From: JAYZDB01 sp036338025
Lineage (GTDB): Bacteria; Planctomycetota; UBA1135; UBA2386
Length of the DNA: 8,484 bases
Assembly (NCBI GenBank): GCA_036338025.1
Contig: JAYZDB010000210.1
Location: 1 to 8,484, forward strand
Direction: 5' to 3'
A program made the position numbers and the translations under genes. This document shows positions 1 through 7,458 of the stretch, piece by piece. The notes under the pieces are model-generated. The model worked only from the letters and a program-made list of their open reading frames with translations, did no database searches and was not told where the DNA came from. How positions within the stretch are numbered: the stretch's first letter is position 1; every line of letters starts with the position of its first letter.

Positions 1-1
1 G

Positions 2-1491
<1,490 letters not shown>

Positions 1492-1498
<7 letters not shown>

Positions 1499-3075
1499 CG
1501 CAGAGGAATCGGATTCTGTAGCGATTCCATGCCGGTGGCCTTGAGTGCTCGGATGATCGGACGCGCTTCGCCCTCTTCGGTCTCATCGAGTGATAGGTGC
1601 AACACGTTGTCGAAGGTCGTCATGTAGGGCGCGGCGTCAAAGCCCTGCTGACCCGGTCTCGGACTGCGCGGAACGATGTCGACGAACAGCGGCGTGACGC
1701 CTTGGTAGCGCAGGAGGTCGAGCAAGGCCCGGACCATGAAGTGCTGGTTGGCGAGCAGTGGGAACCGGTTGCCGAGTTGGTAGATGTTGTCGAACACCAG
1801 GCGCGACATCGGGCCGTCGCTGGATTGACCGTGACCACCTTGGGCGACTCGCATGATGTCCCAGGCGAACTTTCCGGCGCTGATGAACTCGGGGTGAAGG
1901 TAGAGCAGGCGGAAGTCCTTGTGAAAACCCGCGCCGTCTGGATCGAGGATCGGCCTGAGCGCCTCGGATTGCGAGCAGATCTGCCGCAGTGCCTCGCGGT
2001 CCTCCTTGGTGGATACCATCAAGGCCGGTTGGTCTTCCTGGCGTGCGACCGCGAGGAAGCGAAGCGCCAGATAGGTGTAGCGGGTGCCAGGTTCTGCCAA
2101 CAAGACCGTCGAAGATCTTGCTGTAGGCCGGTAGTCGGCGTGGAACGCCGCGTTGAGGTCCGGGTGTCCCAGGTCAATCGGTTCACTACCTCGGCTGGGT
2201 ACCCGGAACACGGCCGAGTCTCGAGCCAACGATAGTTGGGCGGCGATCGAGGGGTATACATGGATCCCGGGGCCCCGTTCGTTGCGCGCACCAAGATAGA
2301 CATCTCGTTGGATACCGCGTCCTGCGATCGAGAAATGGTGGGTGCCTCGGTAGTAGTACTGGTGGCGGGCCTTCTGGATTTCCAGCACCCGCATCTTGAA
2401 GTCGGTGGCGGGGTTCTCGTAGGACAGGCGGATCAGTACGTCGGTCGAAAACTCCTCGGCGGTCGGTAGGCGTAGGTCGCGGGTATCTGTCTCCTCTTGC
2501 ACGAAAATCCCGTGGATCTGTCGGGCCATCAAGGCGCGCCGAGTTGCCAGCAACCTGGCACGTTTTCCGAAGTAGTCGAGGTCGGTCAAGAGCAGGCCGA
2601 CGTTGTCGATGCAGACCATGCCGACCTTCTGCCCCAGGTCGTAGTTGCCGATCTCTGCCAGGATCCACTCCACGTCGACCCGGAATCCCTCGTCCTGGTC
2701 TTGCAGTCCGCCAGTCTGTGCCTGGGTCAGGATCAAGCGCGTCTGGCCGTTGGGGCTCTCGGTCTGCAGGCAGATCTTGTGCTCGACCTCCTGCTCAAGT
2801 TCGACCACCTCTTGGTCCGAGCCGTAGTAGTCGAAGTCTGCTGACAGCTTTGCCACCAGGTTGCGTGGCGAGTGTTCTACGGAGTAGTAGAGGAAGGTGG
2901 AGCCTTCCGCCCCGGACATCCAGGCACGGGTCAGCATCTCGAGCGCCATCATGGTCTTGCCGGATCCGGCTCCGCCGGTCACGAACACGAAGGCCGAGGA
3001 AGACGCGGGATACCGAATGCCGCCACCCAGGACGGCGTCGAGTCCGTCGATGCCAGTCTTCAGGAATTCGAACAT
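1492..3075 (-). CDS. KaiC/RAD55-like RecA-superfamily ATPase with degenerate second domain
   Basis: The 527-residue cytoplasmic protein has two KaiC-type RecA folds. Domain 1 opens with T-G-I-D-G-L-D-A-V-L-G-G-G, followed by Walker A GGAGSGKT at residues 34-41. A Y-S-V-E-H-S-P block near 64-70 stands where KaiC has its paired catalytic glutamates, so the second Glu is His here. Walker B is V-G-M-V-C-I-D-N with Asp157. The second half, from about residue 315, repeats the fold, but its Walker A is eroded to AEPGTRYT, with no Lys before Thr. A Walker-B-like R-L-V-F-D-N-I remains. This suggests one active ATP site and one structural site. KaiC-like proteins outside cyanobacteria are usually linked to signalling rather than clocks; the role here is unknown. 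The ATG at 3075 directly precedes the conserved N-terminus. Only a weak GGATGG precedes it. No KaiA or KaiB homologue is visible. The TGA stop lies inside the end of acs. Confidence 0.9.
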
Positions 3076-3149
3076 GTTCCATCCACGCTACGGGTCGGCG
3101 CGGTATCGATCCAGTGAGAAGGCTTGACAGGGGCGCTGGCAAGCGCAGC

Positions 3150-3779
3150 ATGGCGGGTGTGCTCCCCGAGGTTACCGATTTTTGCCGCCTGGTCTTGCTC
3201 CGCCACCCCGAGTTGGAGCCAGCCAGCTCCAATCTGGCGGTCGGTGACGGTCCCGCCAAACTCGGGCGCCGGGGCCAGGATCAGGTGCTGGACTGGTTGG
3301 TTCTATTGGAGAAGATCGGCCTCGACGGGGTGCAGTGTGCCGACCAGCCGCAGAGTGCTGATCCGGCGCGGGCCTTGGCGGCCAGCCAGCAGATCAGCAT
3401 TGACGTGGATGCCCGCCTCAATGACCAGAACATGGGGACCTGGCAGGGGCAGTCCTGGGACGATCTGGTCAAGGACGAGGCAGCGGCGGTGCAGGAGTTC
3501 TTCACGAACTTCGGAGAAGCTAGCGCTCCGGGGGGCGAGAGCCTCGGCACGGCGGTCGAGCGAATGTACGGGTGGTGGACGGATGTCATGCCGGCGATCC
3601 GCGGCCAGACCTTGGCGGTTGTAACCAGCGGGGCGATGATCACTGGATTCGCAACTGCGCTGCTCGGCATGCGGCTGAGCCGCAGCGTGAGCCTGAACCT
3701 GCCGCATGGGGGTCTTGGGGTCTTGGACTGTTTCGGGAACGGGGCCCGTATCGCGACCTGGAATCCGACCGCGCTCTAG
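3150..3779 (+). CDS. Histidine phosphatase (phosphoglycerate mutase-like) family protein
   Basis: The product has 209 residues, a typical length for this cytoplasmic superfamily, which transfers phosphate through a phosphohistidine. The N-terminal L-V-L-L-R-H-P-E supplies the Arg-His signature (Arg18, His19), with Pro in place of the usual Gly. D-P-A-R-A-L-A fits the 'S-x-L-x-R-A-x-x-T-A' block, L-N-D-Q-N-M-G-T-W-Q-G fits the 'L-x-E-x-x-x-G-x-W-E-G' block, and G-G-E-S is present. The usual second catalytic His (V-V-S-H-G-G) is replaced by Ser in V-V-T-S-G-A. I recall other family members with T-S-G here, so this may be a subfamily trait rather than decay. Substrate is unknown. ATG 3150 is chosen because it sits 18 codons before the RH motif. 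No Shine-Dalgarno is visible, and a small GCGCT/AGCGC hairpin (3133-3146) ends 3 bases before the start. In-frame GTG 3114 is an alternative. The gene is divergent from the KaiC-like gene, separated by 74 bp. Confidence 0.85.
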   Translation: MAGVLPEVTDFCRLVLLRHPELEPASSNLAVGDGPAKLGRRGQDQVLDWLVLLEKIGLDGVQCADQPQSADPARALAASQQISIDVDARLNDQNMGTWQGQSWDDLVKDEAAAVQEFFTNFGEASAPGGESLGTAVERMYGWWTDVMPAIRGQTLAVVTSGAMITGFATALLGMRLSRSVSLNLPHGGLGVLDCFGNGARIATWNPTAL

Positions 3780-3855
3780 CTGCTTTGGGCGTGGGACGGT
3801 GGGAATCTGGAGTATTGTCGGGAGTTTGGTCGGATGCTCTCGGTATTGGGGTCTA

Positions 3856-4818
3856 ATGCCGCTCATGCGAGCTACGACGAATCTGCCGGTCGACTCCACC
3901 AGCCTGCCAGCTGGGGTCTCGTGGTGCCTCCTGGTTCTTGTGCTGCCCGGAATGGTGACTGGGCTGGCTGCCCAGGAAGGTGGCATTGAAGTCTTCGCGG
4001 GTGAGACCCTGTTCGAATCTGGTGTTCGCGTGTCCCTCACCGAGATCAATCGCTCGAAGCGTGGCCTGTTCCGGGGCTCGAGTGAAGTGGCGGACCCGCT
4101 CGGTCGTTCCCTTGACGATCGTCGGAGCGTGCTCGGCCTTGACTATGGTTTCGATCGTCGGATCACATTGACGGCCTTGGTTCCCTATGTCGACCGGGTG
4201 CTCAAGACGTCGACAACCAGGCAATCAGCTTCCGGGCTGGGCGATCTGGCCTTGGTCGGGAAGTACCGGCTGGTCCACCGTGAGGGCCGGGCAACAGCCT
4301 TCAACTGGTCCCTTGTCGGTGGGTTGGAGACCCCTACCGGCGCAACCAATGCTACCGACCCGAGCGGCCCGCGATTGGACCCGAGTGTGCAGGTCGGCAA
4401 GGGTTCCTGGAACCCGTTCATCGCCACTTCGGCGACCTATGGCTACCAGCTCGCGCGCTTTGACGCGACGGCGTTCTACAAGCTCAACACCGAGGGCGCC
4501 CAGCAGTTCGAAGACGGCGACTTCTTTTCGATCTCGCTGTCGGGCGCCTACCGTTTCTTGCATTTCCAATACCCGGGCCCCACGTTTGGCCTGCGTCTTG
4601 GTCTGCAGTACCGGCACGAAGGCCGGGCGGAAATGAGCGGCGCTGCATTGGGTGATTCAGGTGCCGACGAGTTGCTGTTTACGCCAGCCTTGTCCATCCA
4701 CCCGATACCTCGTATGGACTTGGTCCTTGGAGCCAGTATTCCCGTCTATCAGCATTACCAGGGTTCGCAACTGGGCCGAGACGTCGGTCTGATCTTTGCC
4801 CTGGGCATGCGATTCTGA
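3856..4818 (+). CDS. Outer-membrane beta-barrel protein (MetA-phenol/'transporter'-like family)
   Basis: The 320-residue product is predicted to be exported and inserted in the outer membrane. A hydrophobic segment at residues 21-37 (C-L-L-V-L-V-L core) is followed by G-L-A-A|Q-E, a plausible signal peptidase I site near residue 39. The rest alternates polar and apolar residues in short strands separated by Gly/Asp/Pro turns, and the chain ends G-M-R-F, with the terminal Phe typical of BAM-assembled barrels. S-G-L-G-D-L-A-L-V-G-K-Y-R, L-E-T-P-T-G and V-Q-V-G-K-G-S-W-N-P match the pattern I associate with proteins annotated 'transporter' or phenol-degradation MetA-like. The substrate cannot be inferred. 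ATG 3856 has a G-rich TTGGGG about 5 bases upstream; ATG 3865 is an alternative. Only 12 bp separate its TGA stop from the next gene, so co-transcription with the lipoprotein is likely. Confidence 0.82.
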   Translation: MPLMRATTNLPVDSTSLPAGVSWCLLVLVLPGMVTGLAAQEGGIEVFAGETLFESGVRVSLTEINRSKRGLFRGSSEVADPLGRSLDDRRSVLGLDYGFDRRITLTALVPYVDRVLKTSTTRQSASGLGDLALVGKYRLVHREGRATAFNWSLVGGLETPTGATNATDPSGPRLDPSVQVGKGSWNPFIATSATYGYQLARFDATAFYKLNTEGAQQFEDGDFFSISLSGAYRFLHFQYPGPTFGLRLGLQYRHEGRAEMSGAALGDSGADELLFTPALSIHPIPRMDLVLGASIPVYQHYQGSQLGRDVGLIFALGMRF

Positions 4819-4830
4819 ATCTGGATACAT

Positions 4831-5331
4831 ATGAAGATCAATCCACTTCTCAGTGTGGTCCTGTGGGCGTTGCCGCTCGGGGGCTGCTATGCAACCCATC
4901 CGTGGCCCGATGAAGTCGCCTTCGCTTCACTGCGGGTGACGTTCAAGAGTTGAACTTGAAACGACAAGGCGTTCGGTCTTCACCGCGCCTTGGAGCGTCA
5001 GTTTGGCGCTAGCAACGTTGAAATCGACTCGATCGAGGGCTGGGTGCGTTTTGCTATCCCGCGTTCCCAGGACTTCGACTTCAATCATATGCGCGATGTC
5101 TTTGAAGGCGCCAACTACGAACTGTTCACCGTCGAGTTGGTGGTCAACGCCAAGTTGCAAAGTGGCGGTGGGAGTGCGACGGTCGTGGTCGAGGGTAGTG
5201 GTCAGGAGTTTCCGTTCGAGGGTGCGGAGGCCTGGACCGGAATCCAGCGCATCCACGCGATGGTGGTGGGATGGAGACAGTTCCAACCCAAACTCGTGTG
5301 GGTGAAGCCGACGACGTTTTCTGGCCAGTGA
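4831..5331 (+). CDS. Candidate Sec-x-Sec lipoprotein with HMA-like fold (two in-frame TGA codons)
   Basis: Read through TGA 4951 and TGA 4957, the product is 166 residues. Residues 1-18 form a lipoprotein signal peptide ending in lipobox L-G-G with Cys19. A beta strand follows (A-S-L-R-V-T-F-K, 32-39), then S-U41-T-U43-N, a helix (A-F-G-L-H-R-A-L-E-R), two strands (V-E-I-D-S-I-E-G-W-V-R-F-A-I), a helix (F-N-H-M-R-D-V-F-E) and a strand (Y-E-L-F-T-V-E-L-V-V). This beta-alpha-beta-beta-alpha-beta order resembles HMA/MerP metal-binding domains, whose Cys-x-x-Cys occupies the loop where U-T-U falls. A beta-rich tail (111-166) is unrecognised. Both interruptions are TGA, codon choice after them remains coding-like, and no start with a ribosome site exists between 4960 and 5060. 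A SECIS-like hairpin follows. A metal-binding or redox role on the periplasmic side of a membrane is inference. A pseudogene, or a 40-residue peptide ending at 4953, is the alternative. The start has only weak GGAT spacing. Confidence 0.62.
4951..4959 (+). other. Twin in-frame TGA codons (predicted Sec-Thr-Sec)
   Basis: TGA at 4951-4953 and TGA at 4957-4959 are separated by one ACT codon. They interrupt an otherwise continuous reading frame running from ATG 4831 to TGA 5329. Their position, straight after the first beta strand of an HMA-like domain, is where metal-binding cysteines would be expected. Insertion of selenocysteine at both is inferred from this position and from the hairpin that follows. 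Confidence 0.6.
4965..4992 (+). promoter_or_regulatory. SECIS-like stem-loop downstream of twin TGA
   Basis: The lower stem CAAGGCG (4965-4971) pairs perfectly with CGCCTTG (4986-4992). A two-base TT bulge (4972-4973) follows, then an upper stem CGGT (4974-4977) with ACCG (4982-4985) around a CTTC loop. Bacterial SECIS elements lie within the coding region just after UGA and present a bulged U plus GU in the apical part to SelB. Here the GGTC segment (4975-4978) begins 15 bases after the second TGA and 21 after the first. GGTCTTCACC closely matches the apical GGUCUGCACC that I remember from E. coli fdhF. One caveat is that GGU is paired in the maximal fold. No T-run follows, which argues against a terminator. 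Confidence 0.58.
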
Positions 5332-5397
5332 TGCCAGCATTTGCCCGCGCTGTACACTTCGGATGCGGGGGACTGGCGTAGGGCGCTGGAGGTAAGG
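5332..5397 (+). promoter_or_regulatory. Spacer with nested inverted repeats after TGA 5329
   Basis: GCCAG (5333-5337) can pair with CTGGC (5373-5377), and inside it CCCGC (5344-5348) can pair with GCGGG (5365-5369) around a 16-base loop. There is no T-run, so a Rho-independent terminator is unlikely. The structure lies between the lipoprotein stop and the strong ribosome-binding site at 5388, where it could tune translation or RNA stability. The reading frame stays open across this spacer, so it could also be coding if TGA 5329 were read through. Confidence 0.3.
5388..5393 (+). promoter_or_regulatory. Strong Shine-Dalgarno deciding the GTG 5398 start
   Basis: GGAGGT lies 4 bases before GTG 5398. 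It is the best ribosome-binding sequence in the window, and it is the reason the next gene is started here rather than merged with the upstream frame. Confidence 0.6.
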
Positions 5398-5703
5398 GTG
5401 CAGGTCGAGCAGTTTGAACGAAGCTTGTTGGCTTCGGAGCTCCCGGCGGGATTGAGCGAGGCCTTGCAGGTCTTGTGGTTTGACGGTCGTGGCGACTGGG
5501 ACGCCGCGCATGGCATAGCACAGGACATGCTTTGCGAGGATGGCGCCTGGTTGCATGCCTTCCTGCACCGTCGCGAGGGCGATCTGGCCAATGCTGACTA
5601 CTGGTACCGCCGTGCCGGGCGTCGACGACCCGAGATCGGGCTTGATGAAGAGTGGCGTTCCCTGGTCGAGTGGTTTGCTAGCCGTCAGCAGGCATCAGAC
5701 TAG
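5398..5703 (+). CDS. Small alpha-helical protein of unknown function (GDW.AH / YWYRRAG type)
   Basis: The 101-residue product has no signal peptide, so it is probably cytoplasmic. It carries L-Q-V-L-W-F-D-G-R-G-D-W-D-A-A-H, then W-L-H-A-F-L-H-R-R-E-G-D-L-A-N-A-D-Y-W-Y-R-R-A-G, then L-D-E-E-W. I recognise this block from roughly 90-100-residue bacterial hypothetical proteins, so the length fits a complete member. The two G-D-x-x-x-A units suggest a short TPR/Sel1-like helical repeat. No biochemical function is known to me. The GTG start at 5398 is supported by GGAGGT just upstream. The gene lies in the same reading frame as the candidate selenoprotein, with no stop between 5332 and 5398, and a further G-D-W-R-R-A-L-E unit is encoded just upstream of the GTG, so a readthrough fusion cannot be excluded. 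The stop is TAG at 5701. Confidence 0.75.
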   Translation: MQVEQFERSLLASELPAGLSEALQVLWFDGRGDWDAAHGIAQDMLCEDGAWLHAFLHRREGDLANADYWYRRAGRRRPEIGLDEEWRSLVEWFASRQQASD

Positions 5704-5758
5704 CCCGAGTAGCTGATCTCGCGTCCGTTATGTGGTCTGGCATGCTATCGTGCCGGGT

Positions 5759-7453
5759 ATGGCGCGTTTCCCCATCACAGTGTCGGCTCTGCTCTGGAGC
5801 CTGGCTGCGGGCCTCATGGCTCAGGAGTCTACCTCGTCGGCTGCAATCACCGCCGGTGGAAGGAGGATGTCGCAGGCTCTTGACAGCGTGTTGGGGGGGG
5901 CGGGCCGGGATGCCCCTGGGCTGCGGACTTTGATCTTCCTGATCGATCCGAGCCCTGCAGTCAAGCAAGCCAATTTCGTCGGCGAGTTGCGGAACGCCTT
6001 GAAACGAAACCGGGATCGCCTCGTCCAAACCAAGATCGGCATCGCGGGTGTTGGAGTTCGGGGCGTGGTGGTACTGAAACCAAGCTCGCATCAGCCTGCT
6101 ATCGTCGCCGCCGCAAAACTGTTGTTGGTGAAACCGTCCGACAAGATCCGCAACGTGTACAAGGACATCCGGGCTCTCGCCACTGCCTATGGCCCGGGTG
6201 CTGGCGACCGTGAACTGATTCTCGTCTCGTTGGAAAATGGTGATGCTGAAGACAGCGTAGAGACGACTGGACTGGTGTTGCGCCGAGCCAACATCGTGTT
6301 CCGATGTATTGCAAGCGAATCGTACCTGGCTGACAGTTATTGGTCGGCACGACCGTACCACCGTGCGCCCAGCAAGTGTACACTGACCGGCGGTGACGGA
6401 GCTTTCGTCGACTTGCCGTGGGGTTGGCTGATGCAGGGCACGGTTGCTAACGAGGTGGCACCGAGCAGTTTCGCCCCGTATCCACTGAGTCGATTGGCAG
6501 CAATGACGAAGGGACGTGCCCACATCTTTTCGCCGTCGGCATCGCGCCACTCCTGTGCAGTGCACGGGAGCTGCCTGTTCTGCAACAACGATCACTCGCC
6601 GAATGGTGACAGGTACTGGCGTGCCAGGATGTCGCGTTTTGCCCCGTCGACGGAGTCGCGCCGACAGGTGTTTGCTGCGGCTGCTGACGATGCGGCGTTC
6701 CGAGCGATGCTGAGGGCATGGCAGAAGGCGTCACGGGCTGGCTTGTTGCGCAGTTCGCCTTCAGTCAAGGTTGCTGGCAACGGGTTGTCGCGGCAGCGTC
6801 CGCGGGTCGGGCGCATCCCGATGCTGTTCCTCAATACCGGCTTTCCACGCCACGCCGCCAAGTCACTCAAGCTTGCCAAGGAATGCGACAAGATTCGTGC
6901 CGCACTTCTCAAGGACCTGGCATCGGTGCCCAGGTCGAAGGGTGTTCCGCGCTATCGCGCGATGGCGGAGTTCACTGCCGTCATGCTGCAACTTACCAAG
7001 GTCAATCTGGTGACCTATGCCGGATGGTGCCGCGAGATCGCGCCTGGTTTGGTGGCCAAGAATCCGCCGGAGTATCAGCTGCCCGAAATCGATTCCATCG
7101 ATCGCCTTCGGCGGTCTGCCGGCGTGAGCTACAGCAACTACAGCCTCTGCCACGGCGTGCGGCCCTTCTTCGACGTGGAGTTGCCTGGTGGGGCTGCTCT
7201 GCGCAAGGAGCTTGAGATCTTGGATTCGGCGGTCTCGGCTTTCGAGAACTTCTACGGCCACACACCGATTGCGGCGGGTCTGCATCGGTCTGGGATCGCG
7301 CACTTCCGGATCACCTACCATGGGCTTGCCAGCAAGGGACCACGGAAGCGTCCGCGGTCGTCGCAGACTGCTGATCCGGTCACGGAGCGTGGCCGACCTT
7401 CGCGACCGGGACGATCTAGTAGCGCGACGTCTGGAGCAACAACCGGAAAGTGA
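5759..7453 (+). CDS. Secreted VWA-like protein of planctomycete type
   Basis: The 564-residue product begins with a clear signal peptide (M-A-R-F-P, hydrophobic core, G-L-M-A|Q-E, cut near residue 21). Residues about 55-105 look like the start of a von Willebrand A fold: L-R-T-L-I-F-L-I-D-P-S-P-A with Asp63. The MIDAS D-x-S-x-S is changed to D-x-S-x-A, and the usual later T-D-G is V-S-L-E-N-G, so metal binding is probably weakened. A 'D-L-P-W-G-W...N-E-V-A-P-S-S-F-A-P-Y-P-L-S-R-L-A' block resembles planctomycete VWA proteins I have seen. A Cys cluster follows (Cys266, Cys272, Cys275: C-x5-C-x2-C), possibly a metal or disulfide site. The last 40 residues are basic and low-complexity (Arg, Ser, Pro, Thr). 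ATG 5759 is chosen because it places the signal peptide correctly; GTG 5732 would only prepend nine residues. The gene ends 5 bp before the HEAT-like gene, suggesting an operon. Substrate or partner is unknown. Confidence 0.72.
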   Translation: MARFPITVSALLWSLAAGLMAQESTSSAAITAGGRRMSQALDSVLGGAGRDAPGLRTLIFLIDPSPAVKQANFVGELRNALKRNRDRLVQTKIGIAGVGVRGVVVLKPSSHQPAIVAAAKLLLVKPSDKIRNVYKDIRALATAYGPGAGDRELILVSLENGDAEDSVETTGLVLRRANIVFRCIASESYLADSYWSARPYHRAPSKCTLTGGDGAFVDLPWGWLMQGTVANEVAPSSFAPYPLSRLAAMTKGRAHIFSPSASRHSCAVHGSCLFCNNDHSPNGDRYWRARMSRFAPSTESRRQVFAAAADDAAFRAMLRAWQKASRAGLLRSSPSVKVAGNGLSRQRPRVGRIPMLFLNTGFPRHAAKSLKLAKECDKIRAALLKDLASVPRSKGVPRYRAMAEFTAVMLQLTKVNLVTYAGWCREIAPGLVAKNPPEYQLPEIDSIDRLRRSAGVSYSNYSLCHGVRPFFDVELPGGAALRKELEILDSAVSAFENFYGHTPIAAGLHRSGIAHFRITYHGLASKGPRKRPRSSQTADPVTERGRPSRPGRSSSATSGATTGK

Positions 7454-7458
7454 TCGCG

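Noticed and set aside
3124..3129. TTGACA as a promoter -35 box for the phosphatase gene
   Set aside because: No -10-like sequence lies 16-18 bases downstream; that position is the GC-rich start of the coding region.
2544..3149. Long open stretch upstream of, and in frame with, the histidine phosphatase
   Set aside because: It lies antisense to the KaiC-like gene, its translation is Arg/Ser-rich low-complexity, and the family homology begins only after ATG 3150.
3785..3818. TTGGGC and TATTGT as a promoter for the barrel gene
   Set aside because: The spacing is 22 bases, and TTGGGC is a poor -35 match.
4965..4992. Hairpin as a Rho-independent terminator
   Set aside because: No T-run follows, and coding sequence in the same frame continues directly downstream.
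4990..5331. TTG 4990 as the start of an independent small gene
   Set aside because: No ribosome-binding site precedes it, it would cut off the first strand and part of the helix of the fold, and the same frame extends upstream to a lipoprotein start.
4831..5331. Genome-wide reassignment of TGA to an amino acid (code 4/25)
   Set aside because: TGA ends the KaiC-like and VWA-like genes in sensible places, and the other genes here contain no internal TGA.
4831..5331. Frameshift as the explanation for the broken lipoprotein frame
   Set aside because: The parts before and after the TGAs are in the same frame, so no indel is needed to join them. The other two frames across 4940-4990 do not continue the strand-loop-helix pattern.
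5678..6595. Minus-strand 305-codon open frame opposite the VWA-like gene
   Set aside because: It is antisense to a gene with a clear signal peptide and recognisable blocks; its translation has no recognisable motif. Long antisense frames are expected at this GC content.
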